Of a DNA stretch of 64,000 nt, positions 16,371-25,651 are shown piece after piece. A model generated the notes under the pieces. That model had not been told where the DNA came from, did not search any database, and worked only from the letters and a program-made list of their open reading frames with translations. Numbering within the stretch: the first letter of the stretch is position 1; each line of letters opens with the position of its first letter. The position numbers and the translations under genes are program-made. The stretch lies in the NCBI RefSeq assembly GCF_020524025.1, contig NZ_JAIVKN010000002.1:248001-312000 (forward strand), written 5' to 3'. The DNA comes from Halobacillus litoralis (GTDB lineage: Bacteria > Bacillota > Bacilli > Bacillales > Halobacillaceae).

Positions 16371-16751
16371 CTACTGCTTTGATTCAGATAATAACTTAAA
16401 CGTGCCGATTCCTTTTGCAGCCATTTCTCCAAAGCAATCTTCTACGATCCCTTCACCGGTGATTACCTTCTCCGCCTGGTGGGTGATAGACGCATAAGCT
16501 CTATAAGGGCCCTTGTTGGACAAATCAAAGTAAGTCGTATTCAAATTGATCGTACTGGCAGGACTCTTGAATTCCTCATTAACCGTAGATCCAATGACGA
16601 TGTCGAGCATGGTGGAAAATAAACCCGGCGAAAGAGTCCCATCCTCGTTTACGACCTCGGATTTAACAGGGAGATCGAGAGTAACACGGCTCTTTTTATC
16701 CACGTGTTTTTTGTACCCGATATGATCAAAAAAAGCAGAATGATCCTGCAC
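16371..16751 (-). CDS. Hotdog-fold thioesterase paralogue lacking the HGG motif
   Basis: A 126-residue hotdog protein. It aligns with the thioesterase at 15156-15557 (both end [11 protein letters not shown] or similar) but the active-site segment reads [16 protein letters not shown], so the catalytic His-Gly-Gly is replaced by Ser-Pro-Gly while Asp50 is kept. It may be a non-catalytic partner of the other subunit or use another substrate. GTG start at 16751, with GAGGGGGG seven bases upstream; the frame is open further but that would overlap the thiolase gene without a ribosome site. Confidence 0.8.
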   Translation of the reverse strand: MQDHSAFFDHIGYKKHVDKKSRVTLDLPVKSEVVNEDGTLSPGLFSTMLDIVIGSTVNEEFKSPASTINLNTTYFDLSNKGPYRAYASITHQAEKVITGEGIVEDCFGEMAAKGIGTFKLLSESKQ

Positions 16752-16771
16752 GGTAAGACCCCCCTCAAGCT

Positions 16772-17956
16772 TTACATTCGTTCGACCATGATCGCCATCC
16801 CCTGCCCGCCGCCGGCACATAAGGTGGCAACGCCGATCTGTTCTTCTCTCCTTTTCATTTCATGGAGAAGGGTGGTAACGATTCGCGCTCCACTTGCACC
16901 AACGGGGTGTCCCAGGGCAATGGCTCCACCGTTCACATTAACCTTCTCTTGATCGAGCCCAAGCTCACGGATAACCGCTAACGATTGAGAGGCAAAGGCT
17001 TCATTCAACTCTACTAGACCAATATCAGACACTTGTTTATGGGTACGCTCTAACAGTCTCTTCACAGCTGGTACCGGCCCTATCCCCATTAAATCCGGAG
17101 AAACACCCGCTGTCGCCCAATCAACGATTTTTGCCATAGGCGTTAATCCTAATTCCCGTGCTTTAGAGGCGCGCATAAGAACGAGCGCGGTGGCTCCGTC
17201 ATTTCGGCCGCACGCATTCCCCGCCGTTACTGTACCATTTTCTTTAAATGCAGGACGCAGGCTGGAAAGCTTCTCCAGTGTGGTGTTCGGCCTTGGGTGT
17301 TCATCCGTATCACAAGTAAACACCGATTTCTTCTCTTTCACCTCGACAGGGACAATCTCATCTTTAAACCGACCTTCTTCGATCGCTTTAGATGCTCTCC
17401 GCTGACTTTCTATAGCAAAAGCGTCTTGGTCTTCTCTTGTTACGTTGTAACGTTCTGCTACATTTTCAGCTGTGATACCCATACCAAGATTGCTGCCATA
17501 GATTTCTTTTGGCTGCTGACCTGCTTCGGTATTGGAATCCACCAACTGGGTCCGGTCTCCGCCAAATCGCGCGTTTCGAAGATAGAGAGGAGAACGGCTC
17601 ATGCTTTCTGTTCCACCTGCAACTACGATATCGGCCTGTTCAAAAGCGATCTGCTGGACACCTGAAGCGATACACTGCATACCAGATGCGCATAAACGAT
17701 TAATGGTATAGGCAGGGGAAGCTTCAGGAATGCCCGCCCTTAAAGCAGCGACTCTGGCTACATTGGAAGACTCTGTCGTCTGCCGGACTTCTCCCATAAT
17801 GACTTCATCGATCTGTTCTAATGACACCCCTGCACGATCAACCGCTTCTTTGATGGCAGCTGCCGCCAAATGTCCGGATGATTCATTCTTCAATGAACCT
17901 CCATAGCGTCCAATCGGTGTTCGTACGGCACTGACAATTACGATTTCTTCGTTCAT
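16772..17956 (-). CDS. Acetyl-CoA acyltransferase (thiolase)
   Basis: A 394-residue thiolase. The acyl-accepting Cys is in NRLCASGMQ (about residue 88), the catalytic His in [14 protein letters not shown] and the second Cys in [10 protein letters not shown]. It cleaves 3-oxoacyl-CoA with CoA to release acetyl-CoA, the last step of the beta-oxidation spiral encoded here. The start at 17956 gives AAAGGAGG a 6-base spacer; the ATG at 17962 touches the ribosome site and is unlikely. It follows the acyl-CoA dehydrogenase gene after 12 bases. Confidence 0.94.
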   Translation of the reverse strand: MNEEIVIVSAVRTPIGRYGGSLKNESSGHLAAAAIKEAVDRAGVSLEQIDEVIMGEVRQTTESSNVARVAALRAGIPEASPAYTINRLCASGMQCIASGVQQIAFEQADIVVAGGTESMSRSPLYLRNARFGGDRTQLVDSNTEAGQQPKEIYGSNLGMGITAENVAERYNVTREDQDAFAIESQRRASKAIEEGRFKDEIVPVEVKEKKSVFTCDTDEHPRPNTTLEKLSSLRPAFKENGTVTAGNACGRNDGATALVLMRASKARELGLTPMAKIVDWATAGVSPDLMGIGPVPAVKRLLERTHKQVSDIGLVELNEAFASQSLAVIRELGLDQEKVNVNGGAIALGHPVGASGARIVTTLLHEMKRREEQIGVATLCAGGGQGMAIMVERM

Positions 17957-17968
17957 TTCCATCCTCCT

Positions 17969-19120
17969 TTATAGTGCATATTCTTTCTTCAGCTGTCCGG
18001 ATATGATATTTTTTTGTATTTCTGATGTACCTTCATAAATCCTGGTAATACGCGCATCCCGGAAGAACCGTTCAATTGGGTAGTCTGAAATATACCCGAT
18101 TCCTCCATGAACCTGGACGGCTTTATCAGCAACACGGTTATAGACTTCAGAACCGTATAATTTCAGCATCGCTGCTTCTTTAATCACTTTTTTCCCTTGA
18201 TCAACCATCCATGCGACCCGATAGGTAAATGAGCGGAGCGCTTCTGTTTCAACCGCCATTTCCGATACCATGTGAGCGACCGCCTGATGCTCGATTATCG
18301 GAACACCAAACTGCTCCCGCTCCTGTGTATACTGCATGGAGAGATCAAGCAGTTTCTGGCAGGATCCAAGGTTCCTGGCCGCAAGACCTGCCCGTCCATT
18401 CGCCAGTATTTTCAAGGCATTCACGTACCCCTGCCCTTCTTCTCCTAATACGTTTTCAACGGGAACTTCACAATCTTCTAAAATAATCTCAGCAGAATGC
18501 GAGCCGTGCAGCCCCATCTTCGGCTCAATGGCTCCGACTTTGAAACCAGGAAAATCTTTTTCGATAATGAAGGAGGTGATTCCTTTCGCTCCTTTAGAAG
18601 CATCTGTCACAGCCATAACGGTGAAGACATCAGCCACGGTTGCATTCGTGATGTAATGCTTGGTTCCATTCAGGATATATTTATCGCCTTTTCTCTCAGC
18701 GGTTGTCTTAAGGTTGGTTGCATTGGAACCCGCGCTGGGTTCTGTCAGGGCAAATGCCCCGATGGAATCTCCGCTGGCAAGTGCCGGCAGATACTTTTGT
18801 TTCTGCTCGTCATTTCCAAGCTCTACGATTCCAACAGTCCCAATACCGGTATGAGCACCAATCAAAGTTGTAAAGCCATTATGCGTTGCACCTATTTCTT
18901 CATATAACGCACATTTACCGACCATGCCTATGCCTAAGCCCCCATACTCCTCGGGGATACTAAGACCAAACAGCCCCATTTCCTTAGACATTTCAATAAT
19001 CCGGTCAGGGATTTGATCTTCTTTTTCGATCTCCATGGCCGCCGCTTCTACTTCTGTCTGAACAAAATCACGCACGCCTTTTTTCAGCGTTTCAATATCT
19101 TCATCTAGTCTAAAATCCAT
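17969..19120 (-). CDS. Acyl-CoA dehydrogenase
   Basis: A 383-residue FAD enzyme of the short/medium-chain acyl-CoA dehydrogenase type. Signatures: ALTEPSAGSNATNLKT (FAD/substrate loop), QVHGGIGYISDYPIERFFRDARI and the catalytic-base segment IYEGTSEIQ. It makes trans-2-enoyl-CoA and passes electrons to ETF. The start at 19120 (MDFRLDEDIE) has AGGGAGAG at good spacing; the longer open frame to 19216 overlaps the neighbouring gene. It is a close paralogue of the enzyme at 25652-26806, the first gene of the same operon. Confidence 0.93.
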   Translation of the reverse strand: MDFRLDEDIETLKKGVRDFVQTEVEAAAMEIEKEDQIPDRIIEMSKEMGLFGLSIPEEYGGLGIGMVGKCALYEEIGATHNGFTTLIGAHTGIGTVGIVELGNDEQKQKYLPALASGDSIGAFALTEPSAGSNATNLKTTAERKGDKYILNGTKHYITNATVADVFTVMAVTDASKGAKGITSFIIEKDFPGFKVGAIEPKMGLHGSHSAEIILEDCEVPVENVLGEEGQGYVNALKILANGRAGLAARNLGSCQKLLDLSMQYTQEREQFGVPIIEHQAVAHMVSEMAVETEALRSFTYRVAWMVDQGKKVIKEAAMLKLYGSEVYNRVADKAVQVHGGIGYISDYPIERFFRDARITRIYEGTSEIQKNIISGQLKKEYAL

Positions 19121-19137
19121 GTATATCTCTCCCTCTC

Positions 19138-19986
19138 TTACGAATACGTATAAAACCCTCTGCCTGTCTTCCTGCCTAAATGTCCTGCCTTCACATACTT
19201 CGTTAAGATTGGACACGGACGGTACTTCTCGCCTAACGTTTTATGAAGGTACTCCATATTCCGAAGCCGGGTATCCAAACCAACCAGGTCCGCGAGTTCC
19301 AATGGGCCCATCGGATGGTTCAATCCTAGATTCATCGCTTTATCAATATCTTCAACTGAACCTACCCCTTCCATGACCATATTCATGGCTTCATTTCCGA
19401 TCAGGCAGTTCATACGACTAACGGCAAATCCGGGATACTCGTTAATTTTCACGCACTCTTTTCCAATGGATTCTCCAAACTCGAACGATCGTTGAATCGT
19501 CTCTTCTGATGTTTCCAGCCCGCAGATCACTTCAATCAGCTTCATCTTTGGTACAGGATTGAAGAAGTGAAGAGCAATACATTGATCAGGTCTTGACGTT
19601 TGTGCAGAAATTTCGGTCGGACTCATCGTCGATGTATTGGTCGCGAGAACAGCCCTTTTGGGAGCACACCGGTCCAGCTCCTTAAAGATTTCCACTTTCA
19701 GCTCCATCACTTCTGGAACTGCTTCGATTACAAGCTGCGCTTCGGCAACAGCTGGTTGTATTTCCTGATGATAGGTTATCTGTTTCATACGCTCTTCTGC
19801 TTCCTGCCATGACAATTTTCCTTTTTCTATACTCTTCTGGAACTGCCTTTCTATATAACTCCTGCAATTGTCCAGTCCCTGTTCAAATTTATCCTGAACA
19901 GAAACAGATAATCCGGAGAAAGCACAGACAAAAGCCACCCCTCTGCCCATCGTGCCCGCTCCTATGATACTCACGTTCTGAATCAT
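19138..19986 (-). CDS. 3-hydroxyacyl-CoA dehydrogenase (first of two)
   Basis: A 282-residue NAD-dependent enzyme of the HBD/PaaH type: Rossmann motif IGAGTMGRGVAF at the N-terminus, catalytic His in ALHFFNPVPKM, then the C-terminal dimerisation domain with LNHPMGPLELADLVGLD. It oxidises (S)-3-hydroxyacyl-CoA to 3-oxoacyl-CoA. The start at 19986 follows AAAGGTGG; an upstream ATG at 20010 would put that ribosome site inside the gene. It lies 115 bases after the second copy, a gap that holds no other recognisable feature. Confidence 0.92.
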   Translation of the reverse strand: MIQNVSIIGAGTMGRGVAFVCAFSGLSVSVQDKFEQGLDNCRSYIERQFQKSIEKGKLSWQEAEERMKQITYHQEIQPAVAEAQLVIEAVPEVMELKVEIFKELDRCAPKRAVLATNTSTMSPTEISAQTSRPDQCIALHFFNPVPKMKLIEVICGLETSEETIQRSFEFGESIGKECVKINEYPGFAVSRMNCLIGNEAMNMVMEGVGSVEDIDKAMNLGLNHPMGPLELADLVGLDTRLRNMEYLHKTLGEKYRPCPILTKYVKAGHLGRKTGRGFYTYS

Positions 19987-20101
19987 CCTCACCCACCACC
20001 TTTGTGTCATCCATTCCTTACGTTTTAAAACCCCTGTTCATAGGCAGAAACCTTATTCGTACCATGTTTCATACGTATCTATTTAAAGTGCCTGTCAGGA
20101 C

Positions 20102-20965
20102 TCAGCTGTATTGGTAAAAGCCCTTACCTGTTTTGCGGCCGAGCTCTCCTTTATTTACTTTTTCTTCTACGATTTTCGCTGGACGATCCGCTTCATCTCC
20201 AGATTCTTCAAATCGCTGCATGCGGACGAAATAATTCACATCAAGTCCTGTTAAATCCATTAACGAAAAAGGACCGATAGGATGATTTAAAGCTTTCGTA
20301 CAAACCGTATCGATTTCTTCGTGAGTGGCGTAGCCGTTCTCAAGGAGAAAGACGGCTTCATCCATCAGCTTCCCGAGAATTCGGTTGGCGATAAACCCAG
20401 AGATTTCTTTTTGCAGCATAACTGGAGTTTTATTTATACTTTTCACAAATTGAAAGGCTCGCTGAGCTGTATCTTCAGATGTATGCGGCCCTTTCACGAC
20501 TTCAACCAACTCCATAACAAGAGGCGGATTAAAGAAATGAAGGTTACACACCTGCTCTGGACGGCTTGTTGCATCCGCTATTTTAGAACTGACAATCGTT
20601 GAACTGTTCGTGGCAAGGATGGCACCAGGCGCAGTGATTTCATCCAGCTGTTTGAATAAGCTCCTCTTCACATCCAATTTTTCAACAACCGCTTCAATGA
20701 CAAGGTCTGCATCATGAACATCTGAAAGCGATGTTCCCATCGTGAGATGATCAAACGCTTCCTGTACCTGCTGTTCTGTCAGGCGGTTCTTCTCCACACT
20801 ACGGCGCATTCTTTTTTCCAATTCTTCTTTCGCCTGCTGTAACTGTTCTTCTTTAAGGTCATTTAAGAATACGGGATAGCCCTGCAGTGCACAAACCATT
20901 GCAATCTGGCTTCCCATTGCACCGGCACCTATGACGGCAACTTTATGAATAGGATTGGAAATCAT
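20102..20965 (-). CDS. 3-hydroxyacyl-CoA dehydrogenase (second of two)
   Basis: A 287-residue paralogue of the preceding gene: IGAGAMGSQIAM cofactor motif, catalytic His in NLHFFNPPLVM, C-terminal ALNHPIGPFSLMDLTGLD. The two share about the same length and layout but differ at many positions, which suggests different chain-length or substrate preference. The start overlaps the stop of the acyl-CoA synthetase gene by 4 bases (ATGA), with AAGGAGGA about 10 bases upstream. Confidence 0.93.
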   Translation of the reverse strand: MISNPIHKVAVIGAGAMGSQIAMVCALQGYPVFLNDLKEEQLQQAKEELEKRMRRSVEKNRLTEQQVQEAFDHLTMGTSLSDVHDADLVIEAVVEKLDVKRSLFKQLDEITAPGAILATNSSTIVSSKIADATSRPEQVCNLHFFNPPLVMELVEVVKGPHTSEDTAQRAFQFVKSINKTPVMLQKEISGFIANRILGKLMDEAVFLLENGYATHEEIDTVCTKALNHPIGPFSLMDLTGLDVNYFVRMQRFEESGDEADRPAKIVEEKVNKGELGRKTGKGFYQYS

Positions 20966-22584
20966 GAGATTGAGTCCTCCTTCGCGGCATTTCTTTTCTC
21001 TTTTTCAACAAGTTTGCGTTTCAATAGTTTTCCAACGGTATTTCTTGGCAGCTCATGAGTGATTTCAAATTGCTTTGGAACTTTATAACGGGTTAAGTTG
21101 CGGTAGCAGTGACCTTTCAGCTCTTCTAAATCAATGCTGTGCCCTTCTTTTGCGACCACATAAGCTTTAACGATTTCTCCTTTTTCCTGATCTGGAATGC
21201 CTACAACAGCAGATTCTTTCACGTCAGGATGTTCATATAAAACGCTTTCAATTTCCTGCGGGTAAATATTGAAGCCGCCGTTAATAATCATTTCCTTCTT
21301 ACGGCCGACAATATAGAAATATCCATCATCATCTGTCATTGCCAGATCGCCGGTATAGAGCCATCCGCTTCTTAGCGCATGATTGGTTTCATCTTCCTTC
21401 TTCCAATACCCCTTCATAATCTGCGGACCTTTAATCACTAATTCTCCTACACTATTTTCAGGCAGTTCCTGATTATCTTCATCCACTACCTTACTATCTG
21501 TCCCAGGCAGTGGAATGCCAATGCTGCCTACTTTTCTTACTCCACTCGTAGGATTTCGGTGAGTAGAAGGGGAAGCTTCCGTCAAACCAAATCCCTCTCC
21601 GATCACAGCACCTGTTAAGCTCTCAAACCGTTTGATAATCTCTATCGGAAGCGGTGCTGAACCGCTTGAGCAGAACTTTAAGCAGTCTAAGCCGTACAAT
21701 TCCACTTCTGAATGATTAACAAAGGCATTGTACATTCCCGGCACACCTGGGAAGAAGGTGGGCTGGTATGTCTTGATGTTCTCCAGTACATCATTAACCT
21801 CAAACTTGCGGATAAGTAGAATCGTAGCACCAATATAGATTCCAAGATTCATCGCACTCGTCATGGCGTACACATGATAGAGCGGCGTTGCTGTCAACAC
21901 CATTTCCTCGCCCCTGGCCATCTTCTCTCCATACATGGTGTGGCTTTGGACGACGTTTGCCACTAAGTTGAAATGAGTGAGCATGGCCCCTTTCATCTTT
22001 CCGGTGGTGCCTCCTGTATATTGAATGACCGCCACATCTTCTTTTACAGAGATAGGGACCTCTTTGGTTACCGGTGTGTCTTTTTGAATAAGATGAACTA
22101 AGGAACGAGGGTCGTCTGCGTTTCCTCCTGATAGAAACAGGTGTTTCAAATCGTTGATCTCACTCATTTCCTCTACACTGGAAAAACGGGATTCTTCTGC
22201 AATCAGGTAATCCATGTCAGAGTCACGCATAATCTGCAAAAGTTCCCTCGCTGTGTATCGCGGGTTGATCTGCACAACTATAAGTCCCAGCCTTTGTGCA
22301 GCATAATAGGCGATTACATAATCAGGATGATTGGAAATCATCAAACCGATTCTTTCGCCTTTCTCAAGTCCAAGGGTATCCCAGGACCCGGCTAAGCGAT
22401 CGACTCGATCTTTTAACTGCGAGTATGAGATCTTCATGCCTTCAAAAATGATGGCTGTCCTTGTCCCATACTGCTCCACCGTTTGTTCTAAGAGCTTATA
22501 CAAAGGAACTTCCGGTACGTTCATTTCCTTTTTCATTTCAGGCGTATAAGATTCGTACCATTTTCGATTCTTTAAAGAATTCAA
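20962..22584 (-). CDS. AMP-forming acyl-CoA synthetase
   Basis: A 540-residue adenylate-forming enzyme. Core motifs: IQYTGGTTGKMKGAMLTH (P-loop-like A3), GFGLTEASP (A5), YTGDLAMTDDDGYFYIVGRKKEMI (A7/A8) and the catalytic Lys region NTVGKLLKRKL (A10). It activates a carboxylic acid to its CoA ester with ATP. It sits directly after the TAXI binding-protein gene, so the acid imported by the TRAP transporter is the likely substrate. TTG start at 22584 with AGGGAGGAG five bases upstream. Confidence 0.93.
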   Translation of the reverse strand: MNSLKNRKWYESYTPEMKKEMNVPEVPLYKLLEQTVEQYGTRTAIIFEGMKISYSQLKDRVDRLAGSWDTLGLEKGERIGLMISNHPDYVIAYYAAQRLGLIVVQINPRYTARELLQIMRDSDMDYLIAEESRFSSVEEMSEINDLKHLFLSGGNADDPRSLVHLIQKDTPVTKEVPISVKEDVAVIQYTGGTTGKMKGAMLTHFNLVANVVQSHTMYGEKMARGEEMVLTATPLYHVYAMTSAMNLGIYIGATILLIRKFEVNDVLENIKTYQPTFFPGVPGMYNAFVNHSEVELYGLDCLKFCSSGSAPLPIEIIKRFESLTGAVIGEGFGLTEASPSTHRNPTSGVRKVGSIGIPLPGTDSKVVDEDNQELPENSVGELVIKGPQIMKGYWKKEDETNHALRSGWLYTGDLAMTDDDGYFYIVGRKKEMIINGGFNIYPQEIESVLYEHPDVKESAVVGIPDQEKGEIVKAYVVAKEGHSIDLEELKGHCYRNLTRYKVPKQFEITHELPRNTVGKLLKRKLVEKEKRNAAKEDSIS

Positions 22585-22603
22585 TCCAACTCCTCCCTCT
22601 CAC

Positions 22604-23617
22604 TTATTCTAATTCTCCAACTTCCTCATAGTATTTTTTCGCTCCAGGATGCAGCGTTTCAGGATCAATCCCATTTAATGCCGTGTCTACCGTAAAGTGT
22701 TTAGCTCTTTCCGGGATCTGGTCTTCAAATGCAGGAATGTTATCCCAGAACAGTTTTGTCAGATTGTACACATACTCTTCATCTAGATCTTTTCTTGCTG
22801 ATAACATCGTAACCATTGTGTATGTCGGAATTGGTTCACTTAGATCCTTGTACGTATCGGCTGGAATTTCACCGGAGGAAATCCCGATTTTCTTTTCCTC
22901 AATGCTTTTCAGCTTGTCTTCTTCAATAGGGATGACTTTTATCGGCTTCGTGATTTCAATCTCCTGTAAGGCCGGAATAAATGGTGCGCCTCCGCCAACA
23001 AAAACATCCACATTGTTGTCTTTCAGCATAGAAGCTCCATCAGAGTAATTTCCGTACGAAATTTCTCCCCCGGCTTCATTTATCGTTTCTTCGTCAATGT
23101 CATACTCCGCCATCATATTCCAGAAGGCAACTGGACCACCGCCGCCTTTTGGACCAAGGAAAATATGCTTATCAACAATATCCTCAATGCCATTAATATC
23201 ATCATGATCGGTTGTGGTGGCAATCGTTTGATAGACCGGATACAACGCTCCGATTGCAGACGCTTCCGAGATTGGTTCATCAAATCCTGCTCCCCCATCC
23301 AGCGCCGCAGTAAAGTCAGACGTGTAATTCAGACCCATCTGGATATCTCCCACTCCAAGGGATTTTAAGTTTGCTGTCGATCCTCCCTCCACCTGGGAGA
23401 CGTTCAATCCGGAAAACCCATCCATATAAACATCCAGCATGACGGTCGTAATAGGGTACCATCCAGACCCCATCGGTCCGCTGCCGATTTTCAAGAACTT
23501 ATCCGGTGCAGATGGTTTATCTGACGAATCCCCGGATGTTGCATCACTGCTTCCGCATCCAGTTAAAACGAACGCAAAAGAAAGTACCGTTATGATTAGG
23601 ACCATATATTTTTTCAT
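22604..23617 (-). CDS. TAXI family TRAP transporter solute-binding lipoprotein (second system)
   Basis: A 337-residue lipoprotein with lipobox LTGC (Cys21) and TAXI features: LKIGSGPMGSGWYPITTVM near the N-terminus, and HPGAKKYYEEVGE at the C-terminus. It binds the substrate for the fused permease encoded 20 bases upstream. Embedded in a beta-oxidation operon, it is expected to bind a carboxylate that can be CoA-activated and chain-shortened, unlike the first TAXI protein. ATG at 23617 with AAGGGTGG six bases away. Confidence 0.93.
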   Translation of the reverse strand: MKKYMVLIITVLSFAFVLTGCGSSDATSGDSSDKPSAPDKFLKIGSGPMGSGWYPITTVMLDVYMDGFSGLNVSQVEGGSTANLKSLGVGDIQMGLNYTSDFTAALDGGAGFDEPISEASAIGALYPVYQTIATTTDHDDINGIEDIVDKHIFLGPKGGGGPVAFWNMMAEYDIDEETINEAGGEISYGNYSDGASMLKDNNVDVFVGGGAPFIPALQEIEITKPIKVIPIEEDKLKSIEEKKIGISSGEIPADTYKDLSEPIPTYTMVTMLSARKDLDEEYVYNLTKLFWDNIPAFEDQIPERAKHFTVDTALNGIDPETLHPGAKKYYEEVGELE

Positions 23618-23637
23618 TCATATCCACCCTTCTTTAT

Positions 23638-25581
23638 TTATCCACTCATCTGCTTGGAATCTTCCGTCACATAGGTCGTGGATTTTTTCTGCCAGATGAT
23701 TAAGAAAATGACGAGGGAAAGGCCGATTAAATCGCCAATTAACCCCGGCATGACCAACAAGATGGCGCTTGTGAACAGCAGCAGTCTCTTCAACATTCCT
23801 AAAGGACCGAGCAGGTAATTCTCCAAGGCTCCTGCAAAGAATAAACAACTCAAAAATGCGCTGGTAACAGCAATGACAATCCGTGTCGTGTCCGCTCCCT
23901 GAAGAAGTAACTCAGGATTATATACAAACAGAAACGGAATGAAGAACCCGCCCATCCCGATTTTTATAGCATAGAAGGCGGTTTTCGTCGGATTCGATCC
24001 GGCTATTCCAGCTGTTGTATAAGCCGTTATGGCCACTGGAGGCGTCAAACCGGACAGCACTCCAAAATAAAACACAAACATATGGGCAGCAACGATGTTC
24101 ACGCCTAAATCAATCAATGCCGGTGCCCCCAGCACAGCTAATATGACGTAAGCAGAAACGGTCGGCATCCCCATCCCCATAATGATGGATGCACCTGCCA
24201 CCAGAATCAGTAATAAAATCAGCGATCCGCCTGCCACGTCAATGACAAACCTTGAGAACGTAATCCCAAGACCTGTTAAGGATACGGCTCCAACAATAAT
24301 TCCTGCTGTCGCACAGGCAGCAATAACAACAAGCGCATTTCTCGCTCCATTTTCCAGGGCTGCTAAAATATCCAGTAAACTCATTCTTGTAGCGCTGCGG
24401 ATCCAGCTTAAAACGATAGTTGCAAGGATAGCGTAAAAGCCGGATTTCATTGGACTGTAGCCATAAATCATCAGTCCGATGATCAGCAGAATCGGCAGGA
24501 ACAGATAGCTTTGTTTCAGCAGGACAAGCTTAAGGTTCGGCAGCTGTTCCTTTGGAATGCCCTCCATCTCTAAACGCTTCGCGTGGAAGTAAACCACCAT
24601 ACCAGCGATAAAAAAGTAAATGATCGCAGGAATGAGCGCATAGAGAGCAATCTTGATATATGGAATGCCAATCGTCTCGGCCATAATAAAAACAGAGGCA
24701 CCCATAATCGGCGGCATGATCTGACCACCTTGAGAAGCGACGGCCTCGACCGCTGCGGAAAATCTTTTGCTGTATCCAAGTTTTTTCATCAAGGGAATGG
24801 TAAAAGAACCTGTAATGGCTGCGTTAGCCGCTCCATTTCCTGTGATGGTCGCAACCAGTGCACTTGATCCTACAGCAGAGAGCGCCGGTCCTCCTGTTTT
24901 ATTGCCGAACAAACCAAAAGCGAAATCTGTGAAGAACTGTCCTCCTCCAGACTTCATCAAAAACGAACCAAAAACCACAAACAAAATGAGCACAGTAGAA
25001 CTGACGTAAATCGGTGCACTGAAGATCCCTAAAGTTCCACTGAACATATGATCCACCATTTTTTCATAGCGGACACCAGGGTGGGCGAGTGCTCCCGGAA
25101 AGTACCTTCCTAAAAAGATGTAAGCAAGAAAGAATAATCCGATAGCCGACATCAAGATGCCGTTCGTCCTTCGAGTTGCTTCCAGGACAAGAGCAATGAA
25201 GATCGTCCCGAAGATGACGTCAGACTGGCTGATGTTTCCTTGACGGCTTTGAATCATTTCTGCTCCAGTGATCATGTAGTAGGCGGTCACTAAAGTAACA
25301 AGGACAATCAATACGTCCATGACACCGAACTTCTTTCCCTTTCTAAAAGGAAACAACATAAAAATCAGGAGCAGTGCCCATAAGACGTGGATACTCCGCT
25401 GCTCCCAGGAAGGAAGCGTTCCGAAGCCGGCTGTGTAGACATGAAAGATGGACAATCCAATGGCAAGCAGGCTGATGATGAGGACAAAGATCCTCGATCC
25501 ATTCCACTTTTCCTTTCGATCCTTCCACAGGGTTTCAATAAAAGCAGGCTTCTCTTTAACGGTTGTGTCTAACTTCTTCAC
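23638..25581 (-). CDS. TRAP transporter fused permease, 4TM/12TM (second system)
   Basis: A 647-residue membrane protein fusing the DctQ-like and DctM-like TRAP subunits; GGQIMPPIMGASVFIMAE and LVAGASIIMGMGMPTVSAY mark the large subunit. It works with the TAXI lipoprotein encoded next. The GTG start at 25581 has no ribosome site. In the same frame a CTG at 25602 lies nine bases after a perfect GGAGG(TGA), so the true start may be a rare CTG that adds seven residues (NSETAEV after Met). No DUF1850 gene accompanies this system. Confidence 0.92.
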   Translation of the reverse strand: MKKLDTTVKEKPAFIETLWKDRKEKWNGSRIFVLIISLLAIGLSIFHVYTAGFGTLPSWEQRSIHVLWALLLIFMLFPFRKGKKFGVMDVLIVLVTLVTAYYMITGAEMIQSRQGNISQSDVIFGTIFIALVLEATRRTNGILMSAIGLFFLAYIFLGRYFPGALAHPGVRYEKMVDHMFSGTLGIFSAPIYVSSTVLILFVVFGSFLMKSGGGQFFTDFAFGLFGNKTGGPALSAVGSSALVATITGNGAANAAITGSFTIPLMKKLGYSKRFSAAVEAVASQGGQIMPPIMGASVFIMAETIGIPYIKIALYALIPAIIYFFIAGMVVYFHAKRLEMEGIPKEQLPNLKLVLLKQSYLFLPILLIIGLMIYGYSPMKSGFYAILATIVLSWIRSATRMSLLDILAALENGARNALVVIAACATAGIIVGAVSLTGLGITFSRFVIDVAGGSLILLLILVAGASIIMGMGMPTVSAYVILAVLGAPALIDLGVNIVAAHMFVFYFGVLSGLTPPVAITAYTTAGIAGSNPTKTAFYAIKIGMGGFFIPFLFVYNPELLLQGADTTRIVIAVTSAFLSCLFFAGALENYLLGPLGMLKRLLLFTSAILLVMPGLIGDLIGLSLVIFLIIWQKKSTTYVTEDSKQMSG

Positions 25582-25651
25582 CTCAGCTGTTTCACTATTC
25601 AGTTTGGTTCACCTCCAACCCCTCAACATGTAAGGGCTTACAAATTTTCGT

